Shown: positions 33,364-43,495 of the stretch, in pieces
How positions within the stretch are numbered: position 1 is the first letter of the stretch
Layout of the letters: each line of letters opens with the position of its first letter
Source: Bacteroidota bacterium
GTDB lineage: Bacteria; Bacteroidota; Bacteroidia; 2-12-FULL-35-15
DNA length: 44,086 nucleotides
Assembly: GCA_947449315.1 (NCBI GenBank)
Contig: CANFRC010000015.1
Span: 1-44,086 of the forward strand
Direction of reading: 5' to 3'
Program-made: the position numbers and the translations under genes
The notes under the pieces: generated by a model
Databases searched by the model: none
Seen by the model: only the letters and a program-made list of their open reading frames with translations
Told to the model about the DNA's origin: nothing

Positions 33364-36291
33364 TCAGTACCCAAATATATCTTGCAAAGTTAGGAACGTC
33401 ACTTTGCCATATTTTTCTAGTGTTTTCATATCCAAACTTTCCTTTTTACCTACAACTAACACGGTGTATTTTTTGTCCTTCAAATGCGTTTGCTCAAATG
33501 ATTTTATGTCAGTCATGGTCATATTCGGAACATTTTTAAAAATATCTTTACGGATATCATAATCCAGTCCGAGTTTTTGTGCATTTTCATAATTGAATAA
33601 AATGCCCGATTTGGTGATACGTTCAGAACGGATTCCTTGAATAATAGCTTCTTTGGATGCTTTAAAATTATTTTCTGATTCCGGCATATTGTTAATCAAT
33701 TCCATCATGCCAGCCATTGCTTCGGGCAATTTGTCTGCTTGTGTTCCGATGTAAGAAAATACATAATTGTAATCTTCTTTTTTTCTTGCACTGCTATAAC
33801 TTGAATAAACAGAATAAGCCAATGCTTTTGATTCTCGCATTTCCTGGAAAACAACAGACGACATGCCTCCTCCAAAGTACTCATTAAAAATACGAGCTAT
33901 AGAGGCGTTGTCTTTATTGTATTGTCCATCTTTGGCCAACAAAATAACTTCAGCTTGTTTCATGTCATAATCTATAACATATACATTGGTATTTGCATCC
34001 GTCTCTGTAAATTTTACAGGAGCTGGTATTGGTTTTATCGTTGCTGGAACCTTATGTAAATTATTCAGCATCGCTGAAAGCTCTGTAGGAGTATTACTAC
34101 CATAATATAAAATGCGATGCTGATAAGAAGTGACATTATTTATCAATGAAATCAGATCAGCAGACTTCAGGTTCTTTAATTCATCACTTGAAAGAATATT
34201 GGTATAAGGTGATGTTTTCCCATATTTCCCGTATGCGTATAAGCCACCATATAATATTTCGCTTTTATTCAATTTGGTATCATCACGTTTTTTTAACAGA
34301 TCTGATACAACATTTTTTAGCGCATCATCATTTGGTTGAGCGTTTGCTAATAGATCTTCAAATAATTTGGTTGCTTTCTCTATGTTTTCTGTTAATCCGC
34401 TTAAACTTACCCATACTTGTTCGTCACTAGAAAACACATCGAAAGAACATCCTAGTTTGTAGAACTCTTGTTGCAGCGCTGCTGCAGTCAGATTTTTTGT
34501 TCCAAGATATTTTAAATAGTTAATGGCAACACCTAAATTCTTGTTGTGTTTGGTTCCCATATCCAGGACATAATACATGTCGAAGGTTTTGTTTTCAGTA
34601 TTTGCATTGTAAAAAACAGGAATGCCATTTTTAAGATTGATCTTTTGGATGTCTTTGTTGTAATCCAGGAAAACTGGTTCAATATCTTTTGATTTGCCAT
34701 TGATTATATTTTTTACAAAATCACTTTGGTCGTCTCGATTTACACTTACTGGAGTGATAGTAGGTTTTTCTACTTTTTGAACACTCTTATCTTCGCCAGT
34801 TCGTTTGTAAACTACAACATAATTATTTGTATAATTTGCTTTTGCGAAGTCGATCACTTGTTGTTTTGTAATCATAGATAAGCGATCCATCGTGCTGACA
34901 TAATCTTGCCATTTTGTACCAGTAATGAAGGCACCCACAAAAGCATCTGCTCGTGCACTGTTATTTTCGAAGGTTTTTGTTTGTTGTAATTTCATGTCTG
35001 TAATAATTGCACTAAGCAACCAATCAGGGAAATCACCGCTTTTAATTTTTTCAATTTGAGCCAACAATAAATCTTTTACTTGTTCTAATGTCTGCCCTTC
35101 TTTTGCTGTTCCGCTAATGATGTGAGCAGAATAATCTTTACATTCCATATCAAACGCACTTGCTTCTAATACTTTTTGTTGTTGATTCAGATTCAAGTCA
35201 ATTAGTCCTACTTTACCATTTGATAATATTTTGTTAAGAAGCATTATCATGTCCGCATCTTTACTTCCAGCACCGGCAAAGCGATATCCGATGATAACAC
35301 TTTCTGCATCCGGCCCAATTACTTCTTTAACAACGGGTTCTGTAATTGGTTTTTCGATATAGGGTTGATAAACAGGAACAGGTTTATTTTGCCACATACT
35401 GAATTTCTGATCGATCATTTTGATGGTTGCGTCCGGATCAAAATCACCGGATAAACAGATTGCCATATTATTGGGCACATAATACGTGTTGAAATATTTT
35501 CTTATTTCAGTAAGAGATGGGTTTTTTAAATGTTCAATTGTTCCGATGGTGGTTTGAGAACCGTAAGTATTGTTTGGGAATAATCCATGAAATAAAGCTT
35601 CCCATGATTTTTCTCCATCATTATCCAATCCTCTGTTTTTCTCTTCATACACCGCTTCTAATTCGGTGTGAAATAAACGCATCACAGGATGGCGATAACG
35701 TTCTGCTTCAATGGTGGTCCATTTGTCGAGTTGATTGGAAGGAATATCATTTACATAAACAGTTTGCTCTAACCAGGTGTATGCATTTGTTCCTTTGGCA
35801 CCAATGTTAGACATCATTTTATCATATTCATTTGCAATTGCGAATGTAGAAGCATAACCCGAAACACTATCAATTTGATGATAGATCGTTTTACGTTTTG
35901 CATCATCAGTTGTTTTACGATACACTTCATAAAGCGCTTCTATTTTATCAAGTTCTACTTTTTCTTTTGCATAATCTTTACTTCCGTATTTATCGGTGCC
36001 TTTAAAAAGCATATGTTCCAAATAATGCGCTAATCCTGTTGCGTCTTTAGGGTCATTCTTACTTCCTGCTCGTGTAGCAATATATGTTTGAATGCGAGGC
36101 GCATCTTTATATACGGTCATGTATACCGTCAAGCCATTATCCAAATGGTAAATGCGGGCATTTAAAGGATCGTTTGGAACACTTTCGTATTTGTAGGTTT
36201 TTGTAGCTGTTTGTGAAAAGCTAATGGGACTGTTTACGAAAAGCAATAATGCAAACGCAGCAATAAGTTTAGTAGCAATTGATTTTTTCAT
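33364..36291 (-). CDS. Secreted M16 family zinc metallopeptidase, two-repeat form
   Basis: A 975-residue exported protein with a signal peptide (about 1-26, ending ISFSQ) and two M16 halves (about 30-500 and 530-970), like pitrilysin-type enzymes in one chain. The active first half has the inverted zinc motif HYLEH (89-93) and a downstream Glu-rich segment ELEAVYEEKNRG (about 210-221) that supplies the third ligand. The second half has no HxxEH motif, as usual. M16 enzymes degrade peptides; this one acts in the periplasm or at the surface. It appears as a single-gene unit. Confidence 0.95.
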   Translation of the reverse strand: MKKSIATKLIAAFALLLFVNSPISFSQTATKTYKYESVPNDPLNARIYHLDNGLTVYMTVYKDAPRIQTYIATRAGSKNDPKDATGLAHYLEHMLFKGTDKYGSKDYAKEKVELDKIEALYEVYRKTTDDAKRKTIYHQIDSVSGYASTFAIANEYDKMMSNIGAKGTNAYTWLEQTVYVNDIPSNQLDKWTTIEAERYRHPVMRLFHTELEAVYEEKNRGLDNDGEKSWEALFHGLFPNNTYGSQTTIGTIEHLKNPSLTEIRKYFNTYYVPNNMAICLSGDFDPDATIKMIDQKFSMWQNKPVPVYQPYIEKPITEPVVKEVIGPDAESVIIGYRFAGAGSKDADMIMLLNKILSNGKVGLIDLNLNQQQKVLEASAFDMECKDYSAHIISGTAKEGQTLEQVKDLLLAQIEKIKSGDFPDWLLSAIITDMKLQQTKTFENNSARADAFVGAFITGTKWQDYVSTMDRLSMITKQQVIDFAKANYTNNYVVVYKRTGEDKSVQKVEKPTITPVSVNRDDQSDFVKNIINGKSKDIEPVFLDYNKDIQKINLKNGIPVFYNANTENKTFDMYYVLDMGTKHNKNLGVAINYLKYLGTKNLTAAALQQEFYKLGCSFDVFSSDEQVWVSLSGLTENIEKATKLFEDLLANAQPNDDALKNVVSDLLKKRDDTKLNKSEILYGGLYAYGKYGKTSPYTNILSSDELKNLKSADLISLINNVTSYQHRILYYGSNTPTELSAMLNNLHKVPATIKPIPAPVKFTETDANTNVYVIDYDMKQAEVILLAKDGQYNKDNASIARIFNEYFGGGMSSVVFQEMRESKALAYSVYSSYSSARKKEDYNYVFSYIGTQADKLPEAMAGMMELINNMPESENNFKASKEAIIQGIRSERITKSGILFNYENAQKLGLDYDIRKDIFKNVPNMTMTDIKSFEQTHLKDKKYTVLVVGKKESLDMKTLEKYGKVTFLTLQDIFGY

Positions 36292-36420
36292 TTGTATGGT
36301 ATATTAATTTATATAAATGTACTACTTCTATATTCCACATTTTAAAAATAAATAATGGGAGGTAATACATTGGTTAAAAATGGTTTTCTGTTTGTTTGCA
36401 AATTTACTCGATGTAAATTT

Positions 36421-37647
36421 TTAAGATAAATTAAAATGTTCGGATGCCATTTGTTCAATAGCGCTTCCTATTGCTAATGAGGATGTAGCAGCAGGAGAGG
36501 GAGCATTCAAAACATGGATCGCATTTCCATTTACTTCTATTTTAAAATCATCAATCATTTCTCCTTCAGGTGCTAATGCCATCGCGCGCACTCCTGCACG
36601 ACCAGGTTTTAGATCATCCATTTCAAGTGACGGGATTAAAGTGCGCAAACGTTTCAAGAAAAATCTTTTTGAAAAAGCACCGCGGTATTCATCCACACCA
36701 AATTTCATGTTTTTTGCAAAAAACTTCCATGTGCCAGCAAATCCAAGTGCTTCAGAAGTATCTTTCCATGAAAAATCAGTTTTCCCATAGCCTTCACGTT
36801 TAAAAACAAAAACAGCGTTTGGTCCGCATTCTGTTCCACCGTGTATCATACGCGTAAAGTGAACGCCAAGAAATGGGTATTTGGGATTCGGAACGGGATA
36901 AATTAAATTTTTTACTTTGCTTAATCCTTTATCCGTTAGGTCAAAATAGTCGCCACGGAACCCAACAATAGCAGTATCAATCTTGGCTCCTTCTTTTTTG
37001 GCGATGCGGTCGCTTTGCAATCCTGCACAAGTAATAATATATGTTCCCTTGAATTTCCCTTTCGGTGTAATTACATAAGTATAATCAGAATGCTTTTCAA
37101 ATGCCGTTACTTCATGTTCCGTTAGTACTTTACTTTGTGTAAATTTAGAATGAATGAGTTCAACATATTTACGAGACACATCTGCATAATCAATAATTCC
37201 GGTACAAGGCACCCATAAGCCTTCAATGCCTACAACATACGGTTCAATTTCTTTAATTCGTTTCGCATCAATTTTTTCTACGCCTTCCACACCATTTGCT
37301 AAGCCATTGTTAAAAACTTTATTCATGTGAGCCAATTCCGATGGATTGGTAGCCACAACAATTTTTCCGCAAATATCATGTGGAATCTTATGTTCCTTTG
37401 CAAAAGCGACCAGTTCTCTTCGTCCATCGACACAATTTTTTGCTTTGTACGAACCCGGTTTGTAGTACAAGCCAGAATGGATCACCCCAGAGTTGTGGCC
37501 AGTTTGATGAGCAGCTACTTCTTTTTCTTTTTCTAGAACAAGAATTTTTTTGTTCGGATATTTTATATTGAGTTTGTATGCCGATGCTAATCCAACAATA
37601 CCTCCTCCTACAATTATGATATCAAATTGATTGTTTTCCACGTGCAT
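36421..37647 (-). CDS. lhgO: L-2-hydroxyglutarate oxidase
   Basis: A 408-residue FAD-dependent oxidoreductase of the DAO family that oxidises L-2-hydroxyglutarate to 2-oxoglutarate. The FAD-binding motif IIIVGGGIVGLASAYKL is at the N terminus (about 9-25). HQTGHNSGVIHSGLYYKPGS, PNPKYPFLGVHFTRMIHGG and the C-terminal NAPSPAATSSLAIG are typical of LhgO. Such an enzyme clears a side product of 2-oxoglutarate-using dehydrogenases, or feeds electrons to quinone. The gene is between the M16 gene (same strand, 129 nt away) and pdhB (divergent). Confidence 0.93.
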   Translation of the reverse strand: MHVENNQFDIIIVGGGIVGLASAYKLNIKYPNKKILVLEKEKEVAAHQTGHNSGVIHSGLYYKPGSYKAKNCVDGRRELVAFAKEHKIPHDICGKIVVATNPSELAHMNKVFNNGLANGVEGVEKIDAKRIKEIEPYVVGIEGLWVPCTGIIDYADVSRKYVELIHSKFTQSKVLTEHEVTAFEKHSDYTYVITPKGKFKGTYIITCAGLQSDRIAKKEGAKIDTAIVGFRGDYFDLTDKGLSKVKNLIYPVPNPKYPFLGVHFTRMIHGGTECGPNAVFVFKREGYGKTDFSWKDTSEALGFAGTWKFFAKNMKFGVDEYRGAFSKRFFLKRLRTLIPSLEMDDLKPGRAGVRAMALAPEGEMIDDFKIEVNGNAIHVLNAPSPAATSSLAIGSAIEQMASEHFNLS

Positions 37648-37800
37648 TTAATTTTTGTAAAAATAATGAATTGTTTCGAGTTGTGTTATTATCCTTCTGA
37701 TAATGAAAAATTTATAATTGTTCTATATTATTGGCTAATGCGTTACATTCAGTACAGAATTCTATATTTTTATAAATTCGTATTCGTATAAAAAAATCAT

Positions 37801-37824
37801 TAAATTTGTGATTCAATAAATTTG
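37801..37824 (+). promoter_or_regulatory. Two tandem TAnnTTTG elements before pdhB
   Basis: TAAATTTG occurs at 37801-37808 and again at 37817-37824, 16 nt apart. The second is 5 nt before the ATG. The first has a partial -33 match (TTCG, 37777-37780). They may be two start points or one promoter and a chance copy. Confidence 0.4.
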
Positions 37825-37829
37825 AAGCT

Positions 37830-38813
37830 ATGAGAACAATCGAATTTCGTGAAGCACTTCGTGAAGCAATGAATGAAGAAATGCGCAGAGATGAAAAAGT
37901 ATATTTGATGGGGGAAGAAGTTGCCGAATACAATGGTGCTTATAAAGTGAGTAAAGGTATGTTAGAAGAGTTTGGTGAAAAAAGGATAATTGACACTCCT
38001 ATTGCTGAGCTTGGTTTCACTGGTATTGCAATTGGTTCAGCGGTTAATGGACTACGTCCGATCGTTGAGTTTATGACCTTTAACTTTTCATTGGTGGCTA
38101 TTGATCAAATCATTAATTCCGCTGCAAAAATGATGAGTATGAGTGGTGGTCAATTTTCTGTTCCAATTGTTTTTCGCGGTGCAACAGCATCAGCAGGAAT
38201 GCTTAGTTCTCAGCATTCGCAAGCTTTTGATAATTGGTATGCCAACTGTCCCGGATTAAAAGTAATTGTTCCTTCTAACCCTTATGATGCAAAAGGCCTT
38301 TTGAAATCTGCTATCCGCGATAATGATCCTGTGATCTTTATGGAAAGCGAACAGATGTATGGTGAAAAAGGGGAAGTACCGGAAGGTGAATACTTGATTC
38401 CAATTGGTGTTGCAGACATCAAGCGTGAAGGTAAAGATGTAACGATTGTTTCATTCGGTAAAATAATTAAACAAGCGCTTGCAGCTGCTGTAGAGCTTGA
38501 AAAAGAAGGCATCAGTGTGGAAGTCGTTGATCTTCGCACCATTCGCCCTATTGATTATGATACGGTTATTGCTTCTGTAAAAAAGACGAACCGTTTGGTG
38601 ATTGTAGAAGAAGCTTGGCCTCTTGGCTCTATAGCAACTGAAGTAGCTTTTAAAGTTCAGAAGGAAGCATTCGATTATTTAGATGCTCCAGTATTACGCA
38701 TCACAACTGCCGATGTGCCATTGCCTTATGCACCTACTTTAATAGAAGCATCATTGCCAAATGTTGCTCGCGTTGTTAAGGCGGTGAAAGAAGTTATGTA
38801 TGTTAAAAAGTAA
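37830..38813 (+). CDS. pdhB: Pyruvate dehydrogenase E1 component beta subunit
   Basis: A 327-residue transketolase-like protein forming the beta half of an alpha2beta2 E1 enzyme that decarboxylates pyruvate with thiamine diphosphate. Family landmarks include REALREAMNEEMRRDEKVYL, GEEVAEYNGAYKVSKG, DTPIAELGFTGIAIGSA and a C-terminal domain with RTIRPIDYDTV. Length is normal (about 325). The alpha subunit, E2 and E3 genes are not in the window, so the complex is encoded at scattered sites. A branched-chain 2-oxo acid enzyme is a less likely alternative. It ends at a bidirectional terminator. Confidence 0.94.
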   Translation: MRTIEFREALREAMNEEMRRDEKVYLMGEEVAEYNGAYKVSKGMLEEFGEKRIIDTPIAELGFTGIAIGSAVNGLRPIVEFMTFNFSLVAIDQIINSAAKMMSMSGGQFSVPIVFRGATASAGMLSSQHSQAFDNWYANCPGLKVIVPSNPYDAKGLLKSAIRDNDPVIFMESEQMYGEKGEVPEGEYLIPIGVADIKREGKDVTIVSFGKIIKQALAAAVELEKEGISVEVVDLRTIRPIDYDTVIASVKKTNRLVIVEEAWPLGSIATEVAFKVQKEAFDYLDAPVLRITTADVPLPYAPTLIEASLPNVARVVKAVKEVMYVKK

Positions 38814-38828
38814 GTACTACTTTATCAT

Positions 38829-38865
38829 AAAAAAGCTCGGAAGAAATAATCTTCCGAGCTTTTTT
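38829..38865. terminator. Bidirectional intrinsic terminator
   Basis: A perfect 15-bp inverted repeat (38829-38843 with 38851-38865; AGCTCGGAAG/CTTCCGAGCT) with a 7-nt loop and A/T tracts on each side. It serves pdhB (plus) and the giant T9SS type B gene (minus), which converge here. Confidence 0.92.
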
Positions 38866-38882
38866 ATTGCGTTAACGGGTAA

Positions 38883-41800
38883 CTATTTTACAATAGTTAC
38901 TGTTCCTATGTAATTGTGTTTTTTATCGAATACATCGGTCAATTTCACTTTCCATACATAAACATCTATTTCTGCGACATCACTTCCATGATTCGCTTTT
39001 CCATCCCAACCGTTATTGATATCGTCAGCGTTGAAAATTAAATTACCCCAACGGTCGAAAATAAATAGTTCATATTTCTTGATGCCCACGCCCTTCCCAA
39101 AGAAAAGATCATTGACTCCATCGCCGTTAGGTGAAAATGCATTTGGAATATAAAAGGAGAATTGAGGGTCAATAATAATAGTATGTGTTACGGAGGAAAC
39201 GCAGCCAAAAATATTATGCACAGTTAACACTGCATTGTAATTTGATGCAAAATCATTCGGATAGGAATGGGTTGGATCAGAAGTGGTATATCCCAATGAA
39301 TCACCATCACCAAAACTCCAGAACCAATAATTGACATCTGAAGAAGATTGGTTGTTAAAAGTGACAACAGGATCCACCACAGAAGCAGGGTTAGGAGTTG
39401 CGCTAAATTCTGCAATAGGATCGGGGTTGACAGTAATGTAATTTGGAATGGTTAAAGTTGCTGTACATCCGGCAGATGAAACAACAGTTAATCCAACATT
39501 ATAACTTGTAGGTAAACTATAGCAATGGTAATGAGCGGTATCGTTTGGCGTTCCATCACCATAGTTGAATAACCAAGAAGCAATAGTGCCACCCGCAACA
39601 GTTGAATTATTTGTAAATGTCACACACAATGGAGAACAACCTGAAGTGAGATCTGCAACAAAAGCAGCAACGGGTAATGGTTGAACCGTTACAGTTACTG
39701 TAGCTGTTACAGCTGGAGAGCAGCCGTCATTAGCTGTTACAGTATACGTTGTAGTTACAGCTGGTGAAGCAGATGGATTGGAAATAGCAGCATTGCTTAA
39801 ACCGATTGCTGGTGACCATGAATACGTATAAGGTCCACCATTTCCTAAGGAAGCAGTCGAAGTTATTGGAGTTGATCCACCTGGACATATTGTTGTTGAA
39901 CCAGCAGCTACCAAAGCAAGTGGAGGATAAATAGTAACGGTAACATTTACTGGGGCTGCAGGGCAACCATTCGCATCAGTAGCGTTAACAGTATACACAG
40001 TAGTGGCAGCTGGAGTTGCTGTTGGGTTTGCAACATTTGTAGCACTTAATCCGGTTGCTGGTGACCATGTATAAACATACGCCCCTCCATTTCCACCTGA
40101 AGCATTAGCCGTGATCGTTGTGCTAGCGCCAATACAAATGGATGGAGAAACGATCGGAGCAATTACAACTATGGTCGGTTCTGTGATTACAGCAACTGCT
40201 GTTGATGTACAAGCATTTGCATCTGTGACAGTGCATGTATACGATCCAGCACATAATCCTGTTGCTGTTGCTGTTGTTTGAACAGGAGTTGTGTTCCATG
40301 AATAGGTATATCCCCCAACAACAGTTCCGCCAGAACCTGCAGCTGTTGCTGTTCCATCGCAAATGCCATGGCAACTCGCAGGGGTTGTTGCTGTAATTGA
40401 ATTCGTTAATAAAGTAGGCTGACCAACTGTTGCGCTTCCTGTTGCAGTACATCCCCAAGAGTCGGAAACAGTAACTGTATAAGTGCCAGCGCAAGCAGCA
40501 GTGCAAGCAGCACTTGTACATCCTCCTGTCCAGTTATACGTAAATCCGGGCGTTCCTCCAGTTGGAATAACAATCGTTTGGCCATTACATGATCCAAAAC
40601 AACTCGCATCAATACCTGCAAGGGCCAATGTTATTTGAGGATCAGCATAAATTTTAACACTGTCTGTTCCCACACATCCTCCCGGATCCGTTACAGTCAA
40701 AGTATAGGTGGTGGTAGTGGTAGGACTTGCAACAGGATTGAATATGCTAGCACTGCTCAATGTTCCTGCAGGTGACCATAGATAGGAATAACCTACTCCA
40801 TTCGGAATTACACTCAAATTTGCAGTCGCCCCGAAACAAACAGTGTCGTCAAGCCCAGCATTCACCGTTAATGCAGAAGTAACAGTTACGGTTACAGGTG
40901 TGAAAGGTCCGGTGCATCCTAATAATGTTGTTTGCACATAATAGGTAGTAGAAGTCGTTAATAGGGGTGTTGTATAACTTGCATTTGTAACAAGTAAAGT
41001 TCCTGCTACAGGTGCACTGTACCAATCATATGTTCCACCCGGAGCCGTTGCGGTTAATGTTGCACTATTGTTTGTACAGATAGTAGCTCCCAAAGCTGTT
41101 GGAGCAACAGGTGTCGGATTAATTGTAATGGTATACGTGCTTGGTGTTCCCGGACAACCAGCTACTGTTGGGGTTACCGTTATTGTAGCAGTAATTGCTG
41201 CGGTAGTAAGATTTGTTCCTGTGAATGCAGGGACGTTCCCCGTTCCATTGGCAGCAAGGCCGATAGCCGTATTGGAGTTGGTCCATGCGAATGTTCCTCC
41301 TGCAGGTGTGCTTACAAACGCAGCAGCAGGAATTGCTGTACCATTACATACGGTAATGTTTGCAGGGACTGTTACTGTTGGAGTAGGGTTAACTGTTATT
41401 GTATAGGTGTTTGGTGTTCCCGGACATCCTGCTACGGTGGGTGTAACAGTTATTGTTCCTGTGATGGCAGCGCTTGTTAAATTGGTTGCGGTAAATACTG
41501 GCACATTCCCTGTTCCGCTTGCAGCAAGGCCAATAGCCGTATTGGAGTTGGTCCATGCGAATGTTCCTCCTGCGGGTGTACTCACAAATGTTGAAGCAGA
41601 AACACTTCCTCCATTACATACGGTAATGTTTGCAGGCACAGTAACCGTTGGAGTAGGATTAACTGTTATTGTATAGGTGCTTGGCGTTCCGGGACATCCG
41701 GCCAAAGTAGGTGTAACTGTTATTGTTCCCGAAATGGCAGCTGTAGTTCCATTGGTTGCAGTAAAGGAGGGTATATTTCCTGTTCCTGATGCACCAATTC

Positions 41801-43469
41801 CAATTGCTGTATTTGAATTCGACCAAGCAAATGTTGCTCCTGCAGGTGTACTCGTGAAAGTGGTTGCAGGTACTGTTCCTCCATTACAAACCGTAATGGC
41901 TGGTGGAACTGTTACTGTTGGTATAGGGTTAATTACAACTGTTACTGTTGAAGAAGATGTGCAACCACCTGAAGTAGCAATTACAGTATATGTTCCAGCA
42001 GCAGCTGCTGTAACGCCTGTTATACTTGGGTTTTGAGTTGGTGAGGTGTATGCACTCGGACCTGTCCAAGCGTATGTAGCTCCTGAAACAGTTGCTGCTG
42101 TTAAGTTTAAGGTTCCTCCCACACAAATCGGACTGTTACTTCCCGCTGTTGGTGTTCCAATCGAACTACCTCCCACCACAACAGTGTTTGTAATCATGCA
42201 ATTAAATGCGTTAGTCAATTCTACCGTATACGTTCCCGGTGCTAAACCTGTTGCTGTATTAGCACCCGCTACTCCTGTAGAGGTTGATACAACAGTTCCT
42301 GCTGCGTTTGTCCAAACATAGGTGTATGGTCCTGATGATCCGATTGGTGTTGCGGTAGCTGATCCTGTGATTCCCGAACATCCTGAAGGTGTTGATGTCA
42401 TGGTCGGCGGACAACAACTTCCTACCGCAGGTAATATTGTTGCAGGGTCACCTGCACAACCAATACTCGACCAAGAACCTGTTTCTCCATCTCCGCTCGT
42501 ATTAATTGTTACATCAAGGTTTGAGCCTGGACTGCAACCAGCGGCCACGGTTATTGTAAAACAAAAATTCCATGTTCCTGCGCCTAATGCCCCTGAACAA
42601 TTGTCACCAAAATTATCTCCAGGGTTTGTTCCTGCATCCGGTGTGTCAAAATAAAATCCTGGTCCAAAGTGCACACCTGTTGCACTTGATGTACAACCTG
42701 CCGGATAATATGCCCATGTTCCACCTACAGGTGTTGTTTGACATGCTGGCGGAGGTGTTGTTGTTAACGAAGCTAAATTCCATCCTGATCCAAAAGTCAA
42801 TTGAACGCCATGCAACCAATTTGTATTTACCTGAGAATAATTAGACACGTGATAACAAAAACTAACAACTTGTCCTGGATCATACATTCCATTAACAGGG
42901 AGTGGTGTCACAGTAGCTGTCGATCCTATCAAACAATTGTTACAATCCTGGTTATTATGAATGGCCATGTTGAATGTCCCTGTTTGTCCTGTATTTCCGC
43001 TTACTTGAAGATAATAGGTGGTTCCAATAACCATTTGGTCTACTGTCAGTGTAACTGTTCCCCCTGTCCCCACAGCGCAACCGCCAACACCGCCACCTAA
43101 AGCAGCACATGTTCCTGAATACATTGCTACATTGGGATTGGCGAATGTACTGTTGATAGTAATTACTGCTTGGTAACTACTTGCTGTGAACATATACCAA
43201 ACATCATTGGCAGGAACGCCCATTGAGGGCCCACCAGCTCCGCTACATCCTGGCTGATAAACATACGGACTAGCAGGTGTTGCACCTACCAAAGTTCCAG
43301 CGATATTAACATTCGCACCTACCTGTAATGTTCCTGCACCAGTGCAGGCTGCAGGCGCAGGAAGTGTTCCAATATTCTGAGCGGTAGTACAATCATCATT
43401 AGCAGGCTGAGCAAATGCTTGCTTGCTAATTAAGCTTATGATTGCGGTTAGTAATAGGAGTTTTTTCAT
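38883..43469 (-). CDS. Giant modular PKD/SprB-like surface protein with T9SS type B signal
   Basis: A 1528-residue secreted protein. In order: signal peptide (1-20); a PPC-like beta-sandwich (about 22-170, with NDVWYMFTASSYQAVITIN); a Cys-containing domain (about 175-355); an SprB-like repeat; an Ig-like domain; three near-identical 90-residue repeats (about 508-778; each with VTVPANITVCNG and AGGTFAWTNSNTAIG); another Ig-like and several SprB-like repeats (TYTVTVSDSWGCTATG type); two PKD domains (about 1255-1435; WLFNYGDGTPND and WFWSFGDGDS); and a type B sorting domain (1437-1528; SPNGDGVNDLFF, FDRWGNLIFN, ending GTVTIVK). It is a probable adhesin. No PorP/SprF gene is adjacent; a small unknown secreted protein is encoded 26 nt upstream. 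The gene is visibly more GC-rich than its neighbours. Confidence 0.94.
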   Translation of the reverse strand: MKKLLLLTAIISLISKQAFAQPANDDCTTAQNIGTLPAPAACTGAGTLQVGANVNIAGTLVGATPASPYVYQPGCSGAGGPSMGVPANDVWYMFTASSYQAVITINSTFANPNVAMYSGTCAALGGGVGGCAVGTGGTVTLTVDQMVIGTTYYLQVSGNTGQTGTFNMAIHNNQDCNNCLIGSTATVTPLPVNGMYDPGQVVSFCYHVSNYSQVNTNWLHGVQLTFGSGWNLASLTTTPPPACQTTPVGGTWAYYPAGCTSSATGVHFGPGFYFDTPDAGTNPGDNFGDNCSGALGAGTWNFCFTITVAAGCSPGSNLDVTINTSGDGETGSWSSIGCAGDPATILPAVGSCCPPTMTSTPSGCSGITGSATATPIGSSGPYTYVWTNAAGTVVSTSTGVAGANTATGLAPGTYTVELTNAFNCMITNTVVVGGSSIGTPTAGSNSPICVGGTLNLTAATVSGATYAWTGPSAYTSPTQNPSITGVTAAAAGTYTVIATSGGCTSSSTVTVVINPIPTVTVPPAITVCNGGTVPATTFTSTPAGATFAWSNSNTAIGIGASGTGNIPSFTATNGTTAAISGTITVTPTLAGCPGTPSTYTITVNPTPTVTVPANITVCNGGSVSASTFVSTPAGGTFAWTNSNTAIGLAASGTGNVPVFTATNLTSAAITGTITVTPTVAGCPGTPNTYTITVNPTPTVTVPANITVCNGTAIPAAAFVSTPAGGTFAWTNSNTAIGLAANGTGNVPAFTGTNLTTAAITATITVTPTVAGCPGTPSTYTITINPTPVAPTALGATICTNNSATLTATAPGGTYDWYSAPVAGTLLVTNASYTTPLLTTSTTYYVQTTLLGCTGPFTPVTVTVTSALTVNAGLDDTVCFGATANLSVIPNGVGYSYLWSPAGTLSSASIFNPVASPTTTTTYTLTVTDPGGCVGTDSVKIYADPQITLALAGIDASCFGSCNGQTIVIPTGGTPGFTYNWTGGCTSAACTAACAGTYTVTVSDSWGCTATGSATVGQPTLLTNSITATTPASCHGICDGTATAAGSGGTVVGGYTYSWNTTPVQTTATATGLCAGSYTCTVTDANACTSTAVAVITEPTIVVIAPIVSPSICIGASTTITANASGGNGGAYVYTWSPATGLSATNVANPTATPAATTVYTVNATDANGCPAAPVNVTVTIYPPLALVAAGSTTICPGGSTPITSTASLGNGGPYTYSWSPAIGLSNAAISNPSASPAVTTTYTVTANDGCSPAVTATVTVTVQPLPVAAFVADLTSGCSPLCVTFTNNSTVAGGTIASWLFNYGDGTPNDTAHYHCYSLPTSYNVGLTVVSSAGCTATLTIPNYITVNPDPIAEFSATPNPASVVDPVVTFNNQSSSDVNYWFWSFGDGDSLGYTTSDPTHSYPNDFASNYNAVLTVHNIFGCVSSVTHTIIIDPQFSFYIPNAFSPNGDGVNDLFFGKGVGIKKYELFIFDRWGNLIFNADDINNGWDGKANHGSDVAEIDVYVWKVKLTDVFDKKHNYIGTVTIVK
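41137..41946 (-). repeat. Three 270-bp tandem repeats inside the giant surface-protein gene
   Basis: Units at about 41137-41406, 41407-41676 and 41677-41946 each encode one 90-residue repeat. The first two are closest: 41251-41303 and 41521-41573 differ at one base in 53. The third unit is more diverged. Near-identity at DNA level points to recent duplication or gene conversion. Confidence 0.85.
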
Positions 43470-43495
43470 TGTTGCTAAAATAAGTTGAAATTATT

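Noticed and set aside
41137-41946. CRISPR array or mobile-element repeats as the cause of the periodic sequence
   Set aside because: The period is 270 bp, in frame, with no short repeat/spacer structure, and it encodes a protein domain.
41068-42654. Run of long open plus-strand frames (about 90-120 codons each) opposite the giant surface-protein gene
   Set aside because: They are antisense shadows produced by the biased, repetitive Thr/Val/Pro/Gly codons of the real gene. Their stops recur every 270 bp with the tandem repeats, they overlap a complete signal-peptide-to-sorting-domain protein, and their translations are low-complexity Val/Pro/Ala.
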